A stretch of DNA of 64,000 nt from the NCBI RefSeq assembly GCF_002979975.1, contig NZ_PCQD01000003.1, forward strand, positions 186,001 to 250,000, in the 5' to 3' direction. The notes under the pieces are model-generated. The model did no database searches and was not told the origin of the DNA. It saw only the letters and a program-made list of their open reading frames with translations. The translations under genes and the position numbers were made by a program. Shown here one piece after another: positions 49,011-56,483 of this stretch (the stretch's first letter is position 1; each line of letters opens with the position of its first letter). The stretch is from Pseudomonas sp. MYb185. Lineage in GTDB: Bacteria > Pseudomonadota > Gammaproteobacteria > Pseudomonadales > Pseudomonadaceae.

Positions 49011-49571
49011 ATGTTGCGTTCATTGATGCTGTTGTCGCTGCTGGTGGTACTGGGCGCCTGTCAGGCCACGGGCCCACGCGCGGATTTCGACGTGAGCCGG
49101 GATTTCAACCAGTATCAGACCTGGAGCTGGGCTGACCCGCCAGTGACCTACGCCCCGAACAACGATCCACGTCTGGCCAGTGATCTGACCACCCAGCGGG
49201 TCGAGGAAGCGGTCAGCGGGCAGTTGGATGTGCGTGGCCTGCGTCCGGCGCAGGATGCCGCTTCCGCCGATCTGAAGGTACGCGCCTCAGTGGTACTGGA
49301 AACCCGGCGGGACAATGTCACTACCCATTATGGCGGTGGTTGGGGCTACTGGGGACCCTACTGGGGCGGCCCGGGCTACAGCCAGACGCGGACCGTCGAC
49401 TACCAGGTCATGACCCTGCAGATCGATCTGCTGGATGCCGCCGATGGCCGGCTGGTCTGGCGTGGCAGTGACAGCAAGATTGTCCGCGATCGCATGTCGC
49501 CAGCCGAGCGCAGTCAGGAAATGCATGAGCGGGCAGCGCGTGTTCTCAGCAACTACCCGCCCAACTACTGA
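49011..49571 (+). CDS. DUF4136 lipoprotein
   Basis: 186 residues with lipobox LGAC (Cys17). The mature protein begins with DFDVSRDFNQYQTWSWADPP, the DUF4136 start, and continues with SADLKVRASVVLETRR and a Gly/Tyr/Trp-rich loop (about 104-122). LVWRGSDSKIV is the conserved C-terminal strand. These are outer-membrane-associated lipoproteins of unknown function. It lies alone after kinB and converges on the pauR-like gene. Confidence 0.85.
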   Translation: MLRSLMLLSLLVVLGACQATGPRADFDVSRDFNQYQTWSWADPPVTYAPNNDPRLASDLTTQRVEEAVSGQLDVRGLRPAQDAASADLKVRASVVLETRRDNVTTHYGGGWGYWGPYWGGPGYSQTRTVDYQVMTLQIDLLDAADGRLVWRGSDSKIVRDRMSPAERSQEMHERAARVLSNYPPNY

Positions 49572-49573
49572 GT

Positions 49574-50122
49574 TCAGAAGTTGGCCGGGGTGGTGGCGCT
49601 GAGCAGTTCGCAGGGTTCGTCGAAGGGATTGTTGAAGCGGTGCGGCTGGCTGCTCTCGAAGTAGTAGCTGTCGCCAGTGGCGAGGGTATGTACTTCCTCA
49701 CCGACCGTGAGTTCCAGCCGCCCGCGCACTACCATACCGGCCTCCTCTCCTTCATGCCGCAGCATGTCCGGGCCGGTGTCGGCGGCGGGTGGGTAGATTT
49801 CGCGCAGGAATGACAGGCTGCGATCCGGATGATCCTTGCCCACCAGCTGCATGATCACCTCATTGCTGCCGATATCCAGCAGCTCATCGGCACGATATAC
49901 CACCTTGCGCGGCTGACTCGCCGCCGCTTCCAGCGAAAAGAACTCCACCAGCGACATGGGAATACCGGCCAGCACCTTCTTCAGTGAGCTCACCGAGGGG
50001 CTGACGCTGTTCTTCTCGATCATGGAAATGGTGCTGTTGGTGACGCCGGCGCGTTTGGCCAGCTCACGCTGGGACAGGCCCTTGAGTTTGCGGATGGACT
50101 TCAGTCGGGCACCAACATCCAA
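49574..50122 (-). CDS. pauR: XRE-cupin regulator, PauR/PuuR-like (polyamine catabolism repressor)
   Basis: 182 residues from a TTG at 50122, chosen because GAGGA lies 9 bp upstream and the P. aeruginosa PauR start (MDVGSRL) aligns there. HTH: LSQRELAKRAGVTNSTISMIEKNSVSPS. The C-terminal cupin (about 110-180) includes LRHEGEEAGMVVRGRLELTV and SYYFESSQPHRFNNP. PauR represses gamma-glutamylation polyamine genes until putrescine or cadaverine binds. The adjacent pauB-like oxidoreductase and alr fit such a regulon. Confidence 0.85.
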   Translation of the reverse strand: MDVGARLKSIRKLKGLSQRELAKRAGVTNSTISMIEKNSVSPSVSSLKKVLAGIPMSLVEFFSLEAAASQPRKVVYRADELLDIGSNEVIMQLVGKDHPDRSLSFLREIYPPAADTGPDMLRHEGEEAGMVVRGRLELTVGEEVHTLATGDSYYFESSQPHRFNNPFDEPCELLSATTPANF

Positions 50123-50218
50123 GGTCGGAATCCTCGCGAAAAGGCAACGGTAGGGGGTATCAGGTGGGGCACATTGTTGCACGGCTGTGCATTATCTTCA
50201 ACGCGCCCGCCCTGCTCT

Positions 50219-51289
50219 TCAATCCCGATAGTGCCGGGGTACCCGATTGAGATTGCAGAACAATTGATAGGAAATGGTACCGGCATGGCTCGCCACCTCG
50301 CCGGCATCCAGGCCCTCGCCCCACAGCCGGACCGGGCTGCCGAGGCCGCTGGCGGGCAGGTCGGTGAGGTCGATGGTCAGCATGTCCATCGACACCCGGC
50401 CGCTGATGCAGGTGCGCTGGCCGTCCACCAGTACCGGCGTACCATCCGGGGCGTGCCGTGGGTAGCCGTCGGCATAGCCCATGGCGACCACGCCGATACG
50501 GCTGGGACGCTGGGTAACGAAGCGCGAGCCGTAGCCAATGGGTTCGCCGGCGGCAATCTGGTGCACCGCGATCACCCGTGAATCCAGCTGCATCACCGGG
50601 CGCAGCTGGGTGGCCTGGGGCTGCTCGAAGCCGAACGGGCTGGAGCCGTAGAGCATGATGCCCGGCCGCACCCAGTCACCATGGGCACCGGGCCAGGCCA
50701 GCACGCCGGCCGAATTGCTCAGGCTGGCCGGGCCTTGCAGACCATCGGTGGCTTGCAGGAAGGTTTCCATCTGCTGCTCGGTACGCCCGGTCTCCGGCTC
50801 GTCGGCACGGGAAAAATGGGTGATCTTGGTCAGGCTGGCAACCTTGCTGTTGCCCTGCAGCCGCTGCCAGATGGCGGGATACTCCCCGGCGCTGAAACCA
50901 GTACGGTGCATGCCACTGTCGAGCTTGAGCCAGACATGCAGCGGCTGGCGCAGATCGGCCTGCTCCAGATCGGCCAACTGCCCGTGATGATGCACCACCG
51001 GCCACAGCTCATGGCGGCAGATCAGCTCCAGCTCGGCAGCCTCGAACCAGCCCTCCAGCAGCACGATCGGCTGGCGATGGCCGGCCTCGCGCAGCACCAG
51101 CGCCTCTTCGATGGCGGACACGGCAAAGCCATCGACATCGTCAGCCAGCGCGGCGGCACACTCCAGCGCACCATGCCCATAGGCGTTGGCCTTAACCACT
51201 GCCAGCGCGCGGCAGCCGGTCAGGCTTCTGGCCAGGTGGTAATTGTGACGCAGGGCGGACAAATCAATCAGGGCATGGGCTGGGCGCAT
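50219..51289 (-). CDS. alr: Alanine racemase
   Basis: 356 residues from the ATG at 51289. PLP-binding Lys33 is in VVKANAYGHG. MHRTGF, RPGIMLYGSSPF and VAMGYADGYPRHAPDGTPV complete the active site; GRVSMDMLTIDLTDLP is also diagnostic. It interconverts L- and D-alanine for peptidoglycan or alanine catabolism. PAO1 has the catabolic dadX next to dadA near pauR; no dadA is visible here, so the symbol dadX is not certain. Confidence 0.93.
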   Translation of the reverse strand: MRPAHALIDLSALRHNYHLARSLTGCRALAVVKANAYGHGALECAAALADDVDGFAVSAIEEALVLREAGHRQPIVLLEGWFEAAELELICRHELWPVVHHHGQLADLEQADLRQPLHVWLKLDSGMHRTGFSAGEYPAIWQRLQGNSKVASLTKITHFSRADEPETGRTEQQMETFLQATDGLQGPASLSNSAGVLAWPGAHGDWVRPGIMLYGSSPFGFEQPQATQLRPVMQLDSRVIAVHQIAAGEPIGYGSRFVTQRPSRIGVVAMGYADGYPRHAPDGTPVLVDGQRTCISGRVSMDMLTIDLTDLPASGLGSPVRLWGEGLDAGEVASHAGTISYQLFCNLNRVPRHYRD

Positions 51290-51489
51290 GGTCAATCCAC
51301 AGAGAAAACGGGCTGTCGGGAACGGGAAAATTGCATGGCGGCGGGCGCCGGCGGCAAGAATATCAAATTATATCGGCAAAAACCGACGGCATTGGTCGGC
51401 TCAACCCCCATAGGCAGGGCGCAGCCGCCTTCTGCCGTGGCGCAAATGCCGCTATCCTGCTCCTTGCACAGCCAGCCAACGGATTTCCC
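51290..51489. promoter_or_regulatory. alr / pauB-like divergent promoter region
   Basis: 200 bp between divergent genes. It must hold both promoters and is a logical place for PauR operators. An A/T-rich core (about 51355-51385, containing AATATCAAATTATATC) stands out from the GC-rich surroundings. No consensus site could be assigned. Confidence 0.35.
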
Positions 51490-52788
51490 ATGTCGCATCA
51501 AGCCATACACACTGCCGATTACCCCAACTCCTACTATCTGGCCTCGCGCAAGGCCGACGCGGACTATCCCATGTTGCAGGGCGACGAGCAGGCGGATGTG
51601 TGCATCGTCGGTGGCGGTTTCACCGGCCTCAATACCGCCATCGAGCTGGCCCAGCGCGGGCTGTCGGTGGTTCTGCTGGAGGGGCGGCGCATCGGCTGGG
51701 GCGCCAGCGGACGCAATGGCGGGCAACTGATCCGCGGGGTCGGGCATGATCTGGACCAGTTTGCCGGGGTGCTCGGCGAGCAGGGCGTGCGCGAACTCAA
51801 GCTGATGGGTATCGAGGCGGTGCAGATGGTGCGCCAGCGTATCGAACAGTTCGGCATCGATTGCGATCTGACCTGGGGTTATTGCGACCTGGCGAACAAG
51901 CCGCGGCATCTCGACGATTTCCGGGCCGACCGCGAGGAACTACTGGCGCTGGGCTATGGGCATGAGCTGAAGATCGTCGAGCCGGATCAGATGCACAGCG
52001 TGGTCGGTTCCGATCGCTATGTCGGCGGCATGATCGACATGGGGTCGGGGCACCTGCATCCGCTCAACCTGGCCCTGGGCGAAGCAGTCGCGGCGCAGTC
52101 GCTGGGTGTGCGCCTGTTCGAACGCTCCATGGTCACCGCCATCGACTACGGTCCGACCATCACCGTGCACACCGAGCATGGCCGGGTGCGCGCCGCCCAG
52201 CTGATGCTCGGCTGCAATGCCTACCACAGCGGCATCCAGCCGCAACTGGCGGGCCGGGTGATCGCGGCCGGCAGCTATATCATCGCCACCGAGCCGCTGG
52301 CCCCGGCGCTGGCGCAGCAACTGATCCCGCAGAACATGGCACTGTGTGACCAGCGCGTGGCGCTGGACTACTACCGGCTGTCAGCCGACCGGCGTCTGCT
52401 GTTCGGCGGTGCCTGCCACTATTCGGGCCGCGACCCGGCGGACATCGCCGCCTATATGCGACCGAAGATGCTCAAGGTGTTTCCACAACTGGAGCACACC
52501 CGCATCGACTATCAGTGGGGTGGCATGATCGGTATCGGCGCCAACCGCCTGCCACAGATCGGTCGGCTGCCCGACCAGCCCAATGTGTTCTATGCCCAGG
52601 CCTACTCCGGCCACGGGCTCAATGCCACCCACCTGGCCGCGCGCATCCTCGGTGAGGCCATGACTGGCCAGGCCAGCCGCGGCTTCGACCTGTTCAGCCA
52701 GGTGCCGCACATGACCTTCCCCGGCGGCCAGCGGCTGCGGGCGCCGCTGCTGGCGCTGGGCATGCTGTGGCAGAAGCTCAAGGAGTAG
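51490..52788 (+). CDS. FAD-dependent amine oxidoreductase, PauB/PuuB-like (gamma-glutamylputrescine oxidase type)
   Basis: 432 residues from the ATG at 51490. DAO-fold flavoprotein: dinucleotide loop CIVGGGFTGLNTAIELAQRG (about 37-56), GRRIGWGASGRNGGQLIRG (second FAD motif), YQWGGMIGIGANRLPQIG, and the C-terminal GHGLNATHLAA. The start SHQAIHTADYPNSYYLASR matches gamma-glutamylpolyamine oxidases (PuuB/PauB) that oxidise glutamylated putrescine or cadaverine. The pauR-like gene 1.4 kb away supports this. Confidence 0.87.
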   Translation: MSHQAIHTADYPNSYYLASRKADADYPMLQGDEQADVCIVGGGFTGLNTAIELAQRGLSVVLLEGRRIGWGASGRNGGQLIRGVGHDLDQFAGVLGEQGVRELKLMGIEAVQMVRQRIEQFGIDCDLTWGYCDLANKPRHLDDFRADREELLALGYGHELKIVEPDQMHSVVGSDRYVGGMIDMGSGHLHPLNLALGEAVAAQSLGVRLFERSMVTAIDYGPTITVHTEHGRVRAAQLMLGCNAYHSGIQPQLAGRVIAAGSYIIATEPLAPALAQQLIPQNMALCDQRVALDYYRLSADRRLLFGGACHYSGRDPADIAAYMRPKMLKVFPQLEHTRIDYQWGGMIGIGANRLPQIGRLPDQPNVFYAQAYSGHGLNATHLAARILGEAMTGQASRGFDLFSQVPHMTFPGGQRLRAPLLALGMLWQKLKE

Positions 52789-52901
52789 AGCTGCTGATCC
52801 TGGCGGCGCTGCTATGGCGTCGGCTGTTGGCCAGCAGCTTGTCCGGTGGTGCTTCGCTACAGGTCGCGGGCCTACCTATGGCCTGGATGCCCAGCAGCCT
52901 T

Positions 52902-54041
52902 CTAGGGTGAGCTAAACAGTCGCAGATAGTCGTTGAAAGCAAACAAGCGGTTGCGGCGCTGGCCGGTGATTTCAACCAATACGCCGAAGGACACTAGGTC
53001 GCTGATCAGGGTTGCTGCCGTATTGGTGGAGACACCGATCACATCCGAGACCCATTTCACATCCATGATCGGCTGAGCATACAGATGGCGCATCAGGTCA
53101 TGGGCATTGTCCTGGCGGCGGGTGCCGAAGCGCGGTAGTACTTCTCGTTCGATACGTTGTTTCAGGTCGATAATGGCGCGGAATACCGAGGCCGAGGCGC
53201 GTGCGGTTTCTTCCACGCCAAACAGAAAGAAGATCAGCCATTCGCGCAGGTGGTTGCCGTGGCGTACAGCCATCAGATGATCTACATAACTGCTCTTGTT
53301 GCGCTCGAAATAGTCCGACAGATACAGGGCTGGTTTGTGCAGCAGTCCTTCGGATGCCAGGTAGAGAGAAATCATCAGCCTCCCCAGGCGGCCATTGCCG
53401 TCCAGGAAAGGGTGGATGGTTTCAAACTGATAATGGGCAATGGCAATGCGTACCAGCGGATGCACAAAAAAATGTTGTGCATGTAGAAACTTTTCCAGAT
53501 CGCCCATCAGCGCGGGCACATGCTCATGGTGGGGTGGGACAAAGGCAGCGTGTTTCAGGCTTACGCCAATCCAGTTCTGGCTGGTGCGGAATTCGCCCGG
53601 CAGTTTGTGCTCGCCACGCACACCTTGCATCAGCTCGGCATGGGTTTGCCGCAGCAGACGTATTGACAGGGGCAATGCCTCCAAAGCGCCGATGGCGAAG
53701 TTGATCGCCCGGATGTAGTTCTGTACCTCCGACCAGTCATCCCGCTCTTCCGGTTTAAGGTCATCAATATTCTTGAAGGCATCCTCGATATTGGTTTGGG
53801 TGCCTTCGATACGGCTGGACTGGGTGGCTTCCTTCGCTACATACATGCGAATGAAGAAATCGATATCGGGAATCAACTGGCTGAAGGCGTTCAGTTCGCC
53901 CAGGGCGCGGTCGGCTCGCCCCAGCAGATCCATCAGCTCAGGATCAGCGATGATCCATTCATGACAGAGAGGCTCGGGTAGAAAGGCCTTGTATTCGTAG
54001 CGCTGCTCGTAGCGGCCTGCGTTGAAATCTGAAAGGTTCAT
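52902..54041 (-). CDS. Fic-family AMP-transferase with C-terminal winged-helix domain
   Basis: 379 residues. N-terminal Fic_N region, inhibitory motif S-x-x-x-E-G at Ser75-Glu79-Gly80 (SSRIEG, class II Fic), and active site HPFLDGNGRLGR (His210 to Arg221). These proteins AMPylate targets, or remove AMP, at protein hydroxyls. The last roughly 70 residues (VKWVSDVIGVSTNTAATLISDLVSFGVLVEITGQRRNRLF) form a winged helix that probably binds DNA. Target unknown. The gene stands alone; a dense box array overlaps its start. Confidence 0.93.
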   Translation of the reverse strand: MNLSDFNAGRYEQRYEYKAFLPEPLCHEWIIADPELMDLLGRADRALGELNAFSQLIPDIDFFIRMYVAKEATQSSRIEGTQTNIEDAFKNIDDLKPEERDDWSEVQNYIRAINFAIGALEALPLSIRLLRQTHAELMQGVRGEHKLPGEFRTSQNWIGVSLKHAAFVPPHHEHVPALMGDLEKFLHAQHFFVHPLVRIAIAHYQFETIHPFLDGNGRLGRLMISLYLASEGLLHKPALYLSDYFERNKSSYVDHLMAVRHGNHLREWLIFFLFGVEETARASASVFRAIIDLKQRIEREVLPRFGTRRQDNAHDLMRHLYAQPIMDVKWVSDVIGVSTNTAATLISDLVSFGVLVEITGQRRNRLFAFNDYLRLFSSP

Positions 54042-54168
54042 ATGTCAGAAACTGAGAGTTTTTTGATATAGCAGGCATGCTATGTCAGATTGGGCTGGGC
54101 AGGCAACCACTATATCAGTTAAGCACCTGGTTTCTGACATAAGGAAATCCCTATGTCAGAAACCAGGT
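54041..54168. promoter_or_regulatory. Duplicated TATRTCA box array upstream of fic
   Basis: Six TATRTCA boxes: forward at 54041, 54081, 54111 and 54152; reverse (TGAYATA) at 54064 and 54135. They form two copies of the same triad. Each has a reverse-forward dyad TGAYATA-N10-TATGTCA (54064-54087 and 54135-54158; centres 71 bp apart) plus a forward box 23-24 bp to its left. The second dyad extends to a 17-bp perfect inverted repeat, 54125-54141 with 54152-54168. The first box overlaps the fic ATG. This looks like a repressor operator, possibly for the winged helix of Fic itself. Confidence 0.75.
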
Positions 54169-54198
54169 TTGGCTCGTTAATGAAATGCCGGGTTGTTA

Positions 54199-55143
54199 TC
54201 ACAGCGACTCGATATGCGCGATCATGCGCTGGCGCCCTTCCTCATCAGGCAGTCGTCCTGTCGCCGCGCCCAGGTTATCAACCAGATGCCGAACCTGGCT
54301 GGTGGCCGGCGTGGCAGCGGTGACCGCCGGGTGGGCGATGACGAACTTGAGGAAGAACTGCCCCCAACTGGCGATATCGTAGTCGGCGGCCCAGTCCGGC
54401 AGGCTATGCCCCTCCACCAGTTGCCACAGCCGGGTGCGCCCGAACGGCAGATATACCAGCACGCCGATCTCGCGTTCCTGCGCCAGCGGCAGGATGCGCT
54501 GCTCCATGACGCGATGGTCGATGGCGTAGTCGATACCGATGAAGTCCAGCGGTTCACTGCGCATCAGTCGCTCGAGTTCCTCGTACTGCTCGGCGAAGGT
54601 GGTGGTCACGCCGATATAACGCAGGCGGCCGGCATCGCGGTATTCCTTGAGCAAGCCCAGCTGGGTGGGTACATCGCCCAGGTTATGCACCTGGATCAGG
54701 TCCATTTCCGGTTTGCCCAGCCAGTCGAAGGATTGCTCGATCTGCGCCCGGGCCGCCGCCGGGTCGGTGCTACCACCACCGCGCCCGGCCACGTTGACCT
54801 TGGTGGCCCAGAACAGTTTCTCATTGAGCTCGGTTTCCCGTGCTATCTCGGCAGCCACCCGCTCCGCCGCGCCATAGCTGGGTGCGGTGTCGAACACGCT
54901 GCCGCCGTGCTGCACCAGGGTCTGCAGGATCTCCCGCACAGTGGCGGTATCGCCCTCGCCGGCGATCTGTGAGAAGGACGCCGAGCTGCCCAGCCCGACC
55001 ACCGGCAACTGCTCGCTGGTGCCGGGAATGGTTCGGGTAATGAGGTTGCGCGGGCTGTTATCAGCCAGCAGCAACCGGGGGTTGATGGCCAGTGCCACGC
55101 CGGTGGCGGCACAGAGTTTGAGGTAATCGCGTCGTGTCATCAT
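54199..55143 (-). CDS. Aldo/keto reductase with Tat signal
   Basis: 314 residues from the ATG at 55143 (a second ATG follows at once). Twin-arginine signal: TRRDYLKLCAATGVALA near the N-terminus, so the protein is probably exported folded with its cofactor. The AKR barrel is clear: VVGLGSSASF, FDTAPSYG with catalytic Asp/Tyr, WATKVN with Lys and DLIQVHNLG with His; LDFIGIDYAID is typical of this branch. Substrate unknown. Its start overlaps the stop of the carrier gene, and AACAACAA (55143-55150) precedes the ATG. Confidence 0.87.
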   Translation of the reverse strand: MMTRRDYLKLCAATGVALAINPRLLLADNSPRNLITRTIPGTSEQLPVVGLGSSASFSQIAGEGDTATVREILQTLVQHGGSVFDTAPSYGAAERVAAEIARETELNEKLFWATKVNVAGRGGGSTDPAAARAQIEQSFDWLGKPEMDLIQVHNLGDVPTQLGLLKEYRDAGRLRYIGVTTTFAEQYEELERLMRSEPLDFIGIDYAIDHRVMEQRILPLAQEREIGVLVYLPFGRTRLWQLVEGHSLPDWAADYDIASWGQFFLKFVIAHPAVTAATPATSQVRHLVDNLGAATGRLPDEEGRQRMIAHIESL

Positions 55144-56483
55144 TGTTGTTGTCTCCTGTTCGCGGAAGGTGGATTCGGCGCATGCTCCGGGGTTGCAGGC
55201 AGCGCGGCTGCCTGTTCGGCGGCGAGGCGCTGCTGGGCGCGGCCCAGCCACAGGCCCAGGGCCGCCCAGGCCAGTGCCAGCGGGATGGCAACGCTGGCCA
55301 GACCGGCCAGGCCCATGCCCAGCCGCCCGAGCAGCCCTTCGAGCTGGGCGCCAAGCACATCGCCGCCACGGTAGCCGAAGGTATCGATGAAAGCCTTGGA
55401 CTTGTACTTGTCCTCGCGGCTGACCACAGTGTAGAGCGTCTCGCGTGCTGGCCGGGTCAGCGCCCGCTGGATCGCCCGGAACGCTGCCTCGAACAGGATC
55501 AGCACCGCCAGGGTACCGACCATGGCCAGACCGATGAAACCCAGCATCACGGTCAGCGGCAGCAACATGAGGGTCACGTGTACGCCGAAGCGCTTCATCA
55601 CCCGCCCGGCGATCAGCGCCTGCAGCACCAGAGTGGCCAGTTGGGTAAGCAGGTCGATGCGGGCAAAAATCGTGGTGCGCATGTCCATATCGTCACCGAG
55701 GGCGGCGACCATCTGCAGTCGGGTGAAATACAGCAGTGTGGCCATCAGCGTCATGCAGATCACGTAGCCGGCAATGCCCAGCAGGTAGCGTGAGCGGAAC
55801 ACCGCCTTGAGGCCCTGCCAGGCGCTGCCACCGATTACCGCCTGCTGTTCGGTCGCCGACCCGGCATGCCGCGGTTGGCTGCGCGCCACCGCCCAGGCTG
55901 CCACCAGCGCCAGTAGCAGAAATCCGGCCGAGACCAGCAGCAGTGCCGGAGTGCCCAGTGGGGTGGCCAGCAGCGACGCCAGCCAGGGACCGAAGATCGC
56001 CCCCAGCGTACCGCCCACCGCGATCAGTGCGAACAGCCGCTTGCTTTGTTCCAGAGTGAAACGATCCGCCATCAGCGCCCAGAACAACATGGTGGCGAAC
56101 AGATTGAATACACTGAACCAGACATAGAACACCTGACCGCTGATCTCCCCGACCGCCTGCGGCGTCAGTACCAGCAGCAGGTGAAAGCCGACCAGGCTGA
56201 GGGCGAAGAACACATAGGTGGCGGCAATGAACTGCAATCGCTGAAAACGGCTCACCAACCAGCCGAACAGCGGATTGGCCAGCAGGGTGACCAGCGCGGT
56301 GCCGATGAACAGCCAGCGCACCGCCTCGATGCCGCGCTGCATGCCCAGCGCATCGCGCGCCGGGCGCAGGATCATCAGTGCGGTGAGCACGCAGAAGAAG
56401 AACAGTACCGCCAGCAGTACCGGAACACCCTCCCCACGGCGCAGATTGAACAGGGTGTCGAGGCGCTGCCGGAAGTCCATCAT
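55140..56483 (-). CDS. MFS-like carrier of the NTP/NDP exchange (TlcC-like) type
   Basis: 447 residues from the ATG at 56483, overlapping the stop of the hydrolase gene. About 12 membrane helices. LRPARDALGMQRG, ANPLFGWLVSRFQRLQFI and WALMADRFTLEQSKRLFALIAVGGTLGAIFGP match a bacterial MFS subgroup related to the ATP/ADP translocases; ALTRPARETLYTVVSREDKYKSKAFIDTFGYRGGD near the C-terminus is highly typical. Substrate is unproven. It is coupled on both sides to the reductase and the RNase J-like gene. Confidence 0.8.
   Translation of the reverse strand: MMDFRQRLDTLFNLRRGEGVPVLLAVLFFFCVLTALMILRPARDALGMQRGIEAVRWLFIGTALVTLLANPLFGWLVSRFQRLQFIAATYVFFALSLVGFHLLLVLTPQAVGEISGQVFYVWFSVFNLFATMLFWALMADRFTLEQSKRLFALIAVGGTLGAIFGPWLASLLATPLGTPALLLVSAGFLLLALVAAWAVARSQPRHAGSATEQQAVIGGSAWQGLKAVFRSRYLLGIAGYVICMTLMATLLYFTRLQMVAALGDDMDMRTTIFARIDLLTQLATLVLQALIAGRVMKRFGVHVTLMLLPLTVMLGFIGLAMVGTLAVLILFEAAFRAIQRALTRPARETLYTVVSREDKYKSKAFIDTFGYRGGDVLGAQLEGLLGRLGMGLAGLASVAIPLALAWAALGLWLGRAQQRLAAEQAAALPATPEHAPNPPSANRRQQQ
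55143..55150 (-). promoter_or_regulatory. Candidate Hfq/Crc A-rich motif at the aldo/keto reductase start
   Basis: On the minus strand AACAACAA (AANAANAA type) lies between an AGGAG ribosome site and the ATG. In Pseudomonas mRNAs this position is used by Hfq/Crc for catabolite repression. Motif evidence only. Confidence 0.35.

Noticed and set aside
54125-54168. 17-bp inverted repeat as a terminator of the aldo/keto reductase
   Set aside because: No T-tract follows on the minus strand, and its arms belong to the repeated TATRTCA box pattern, so an operator is favoured.
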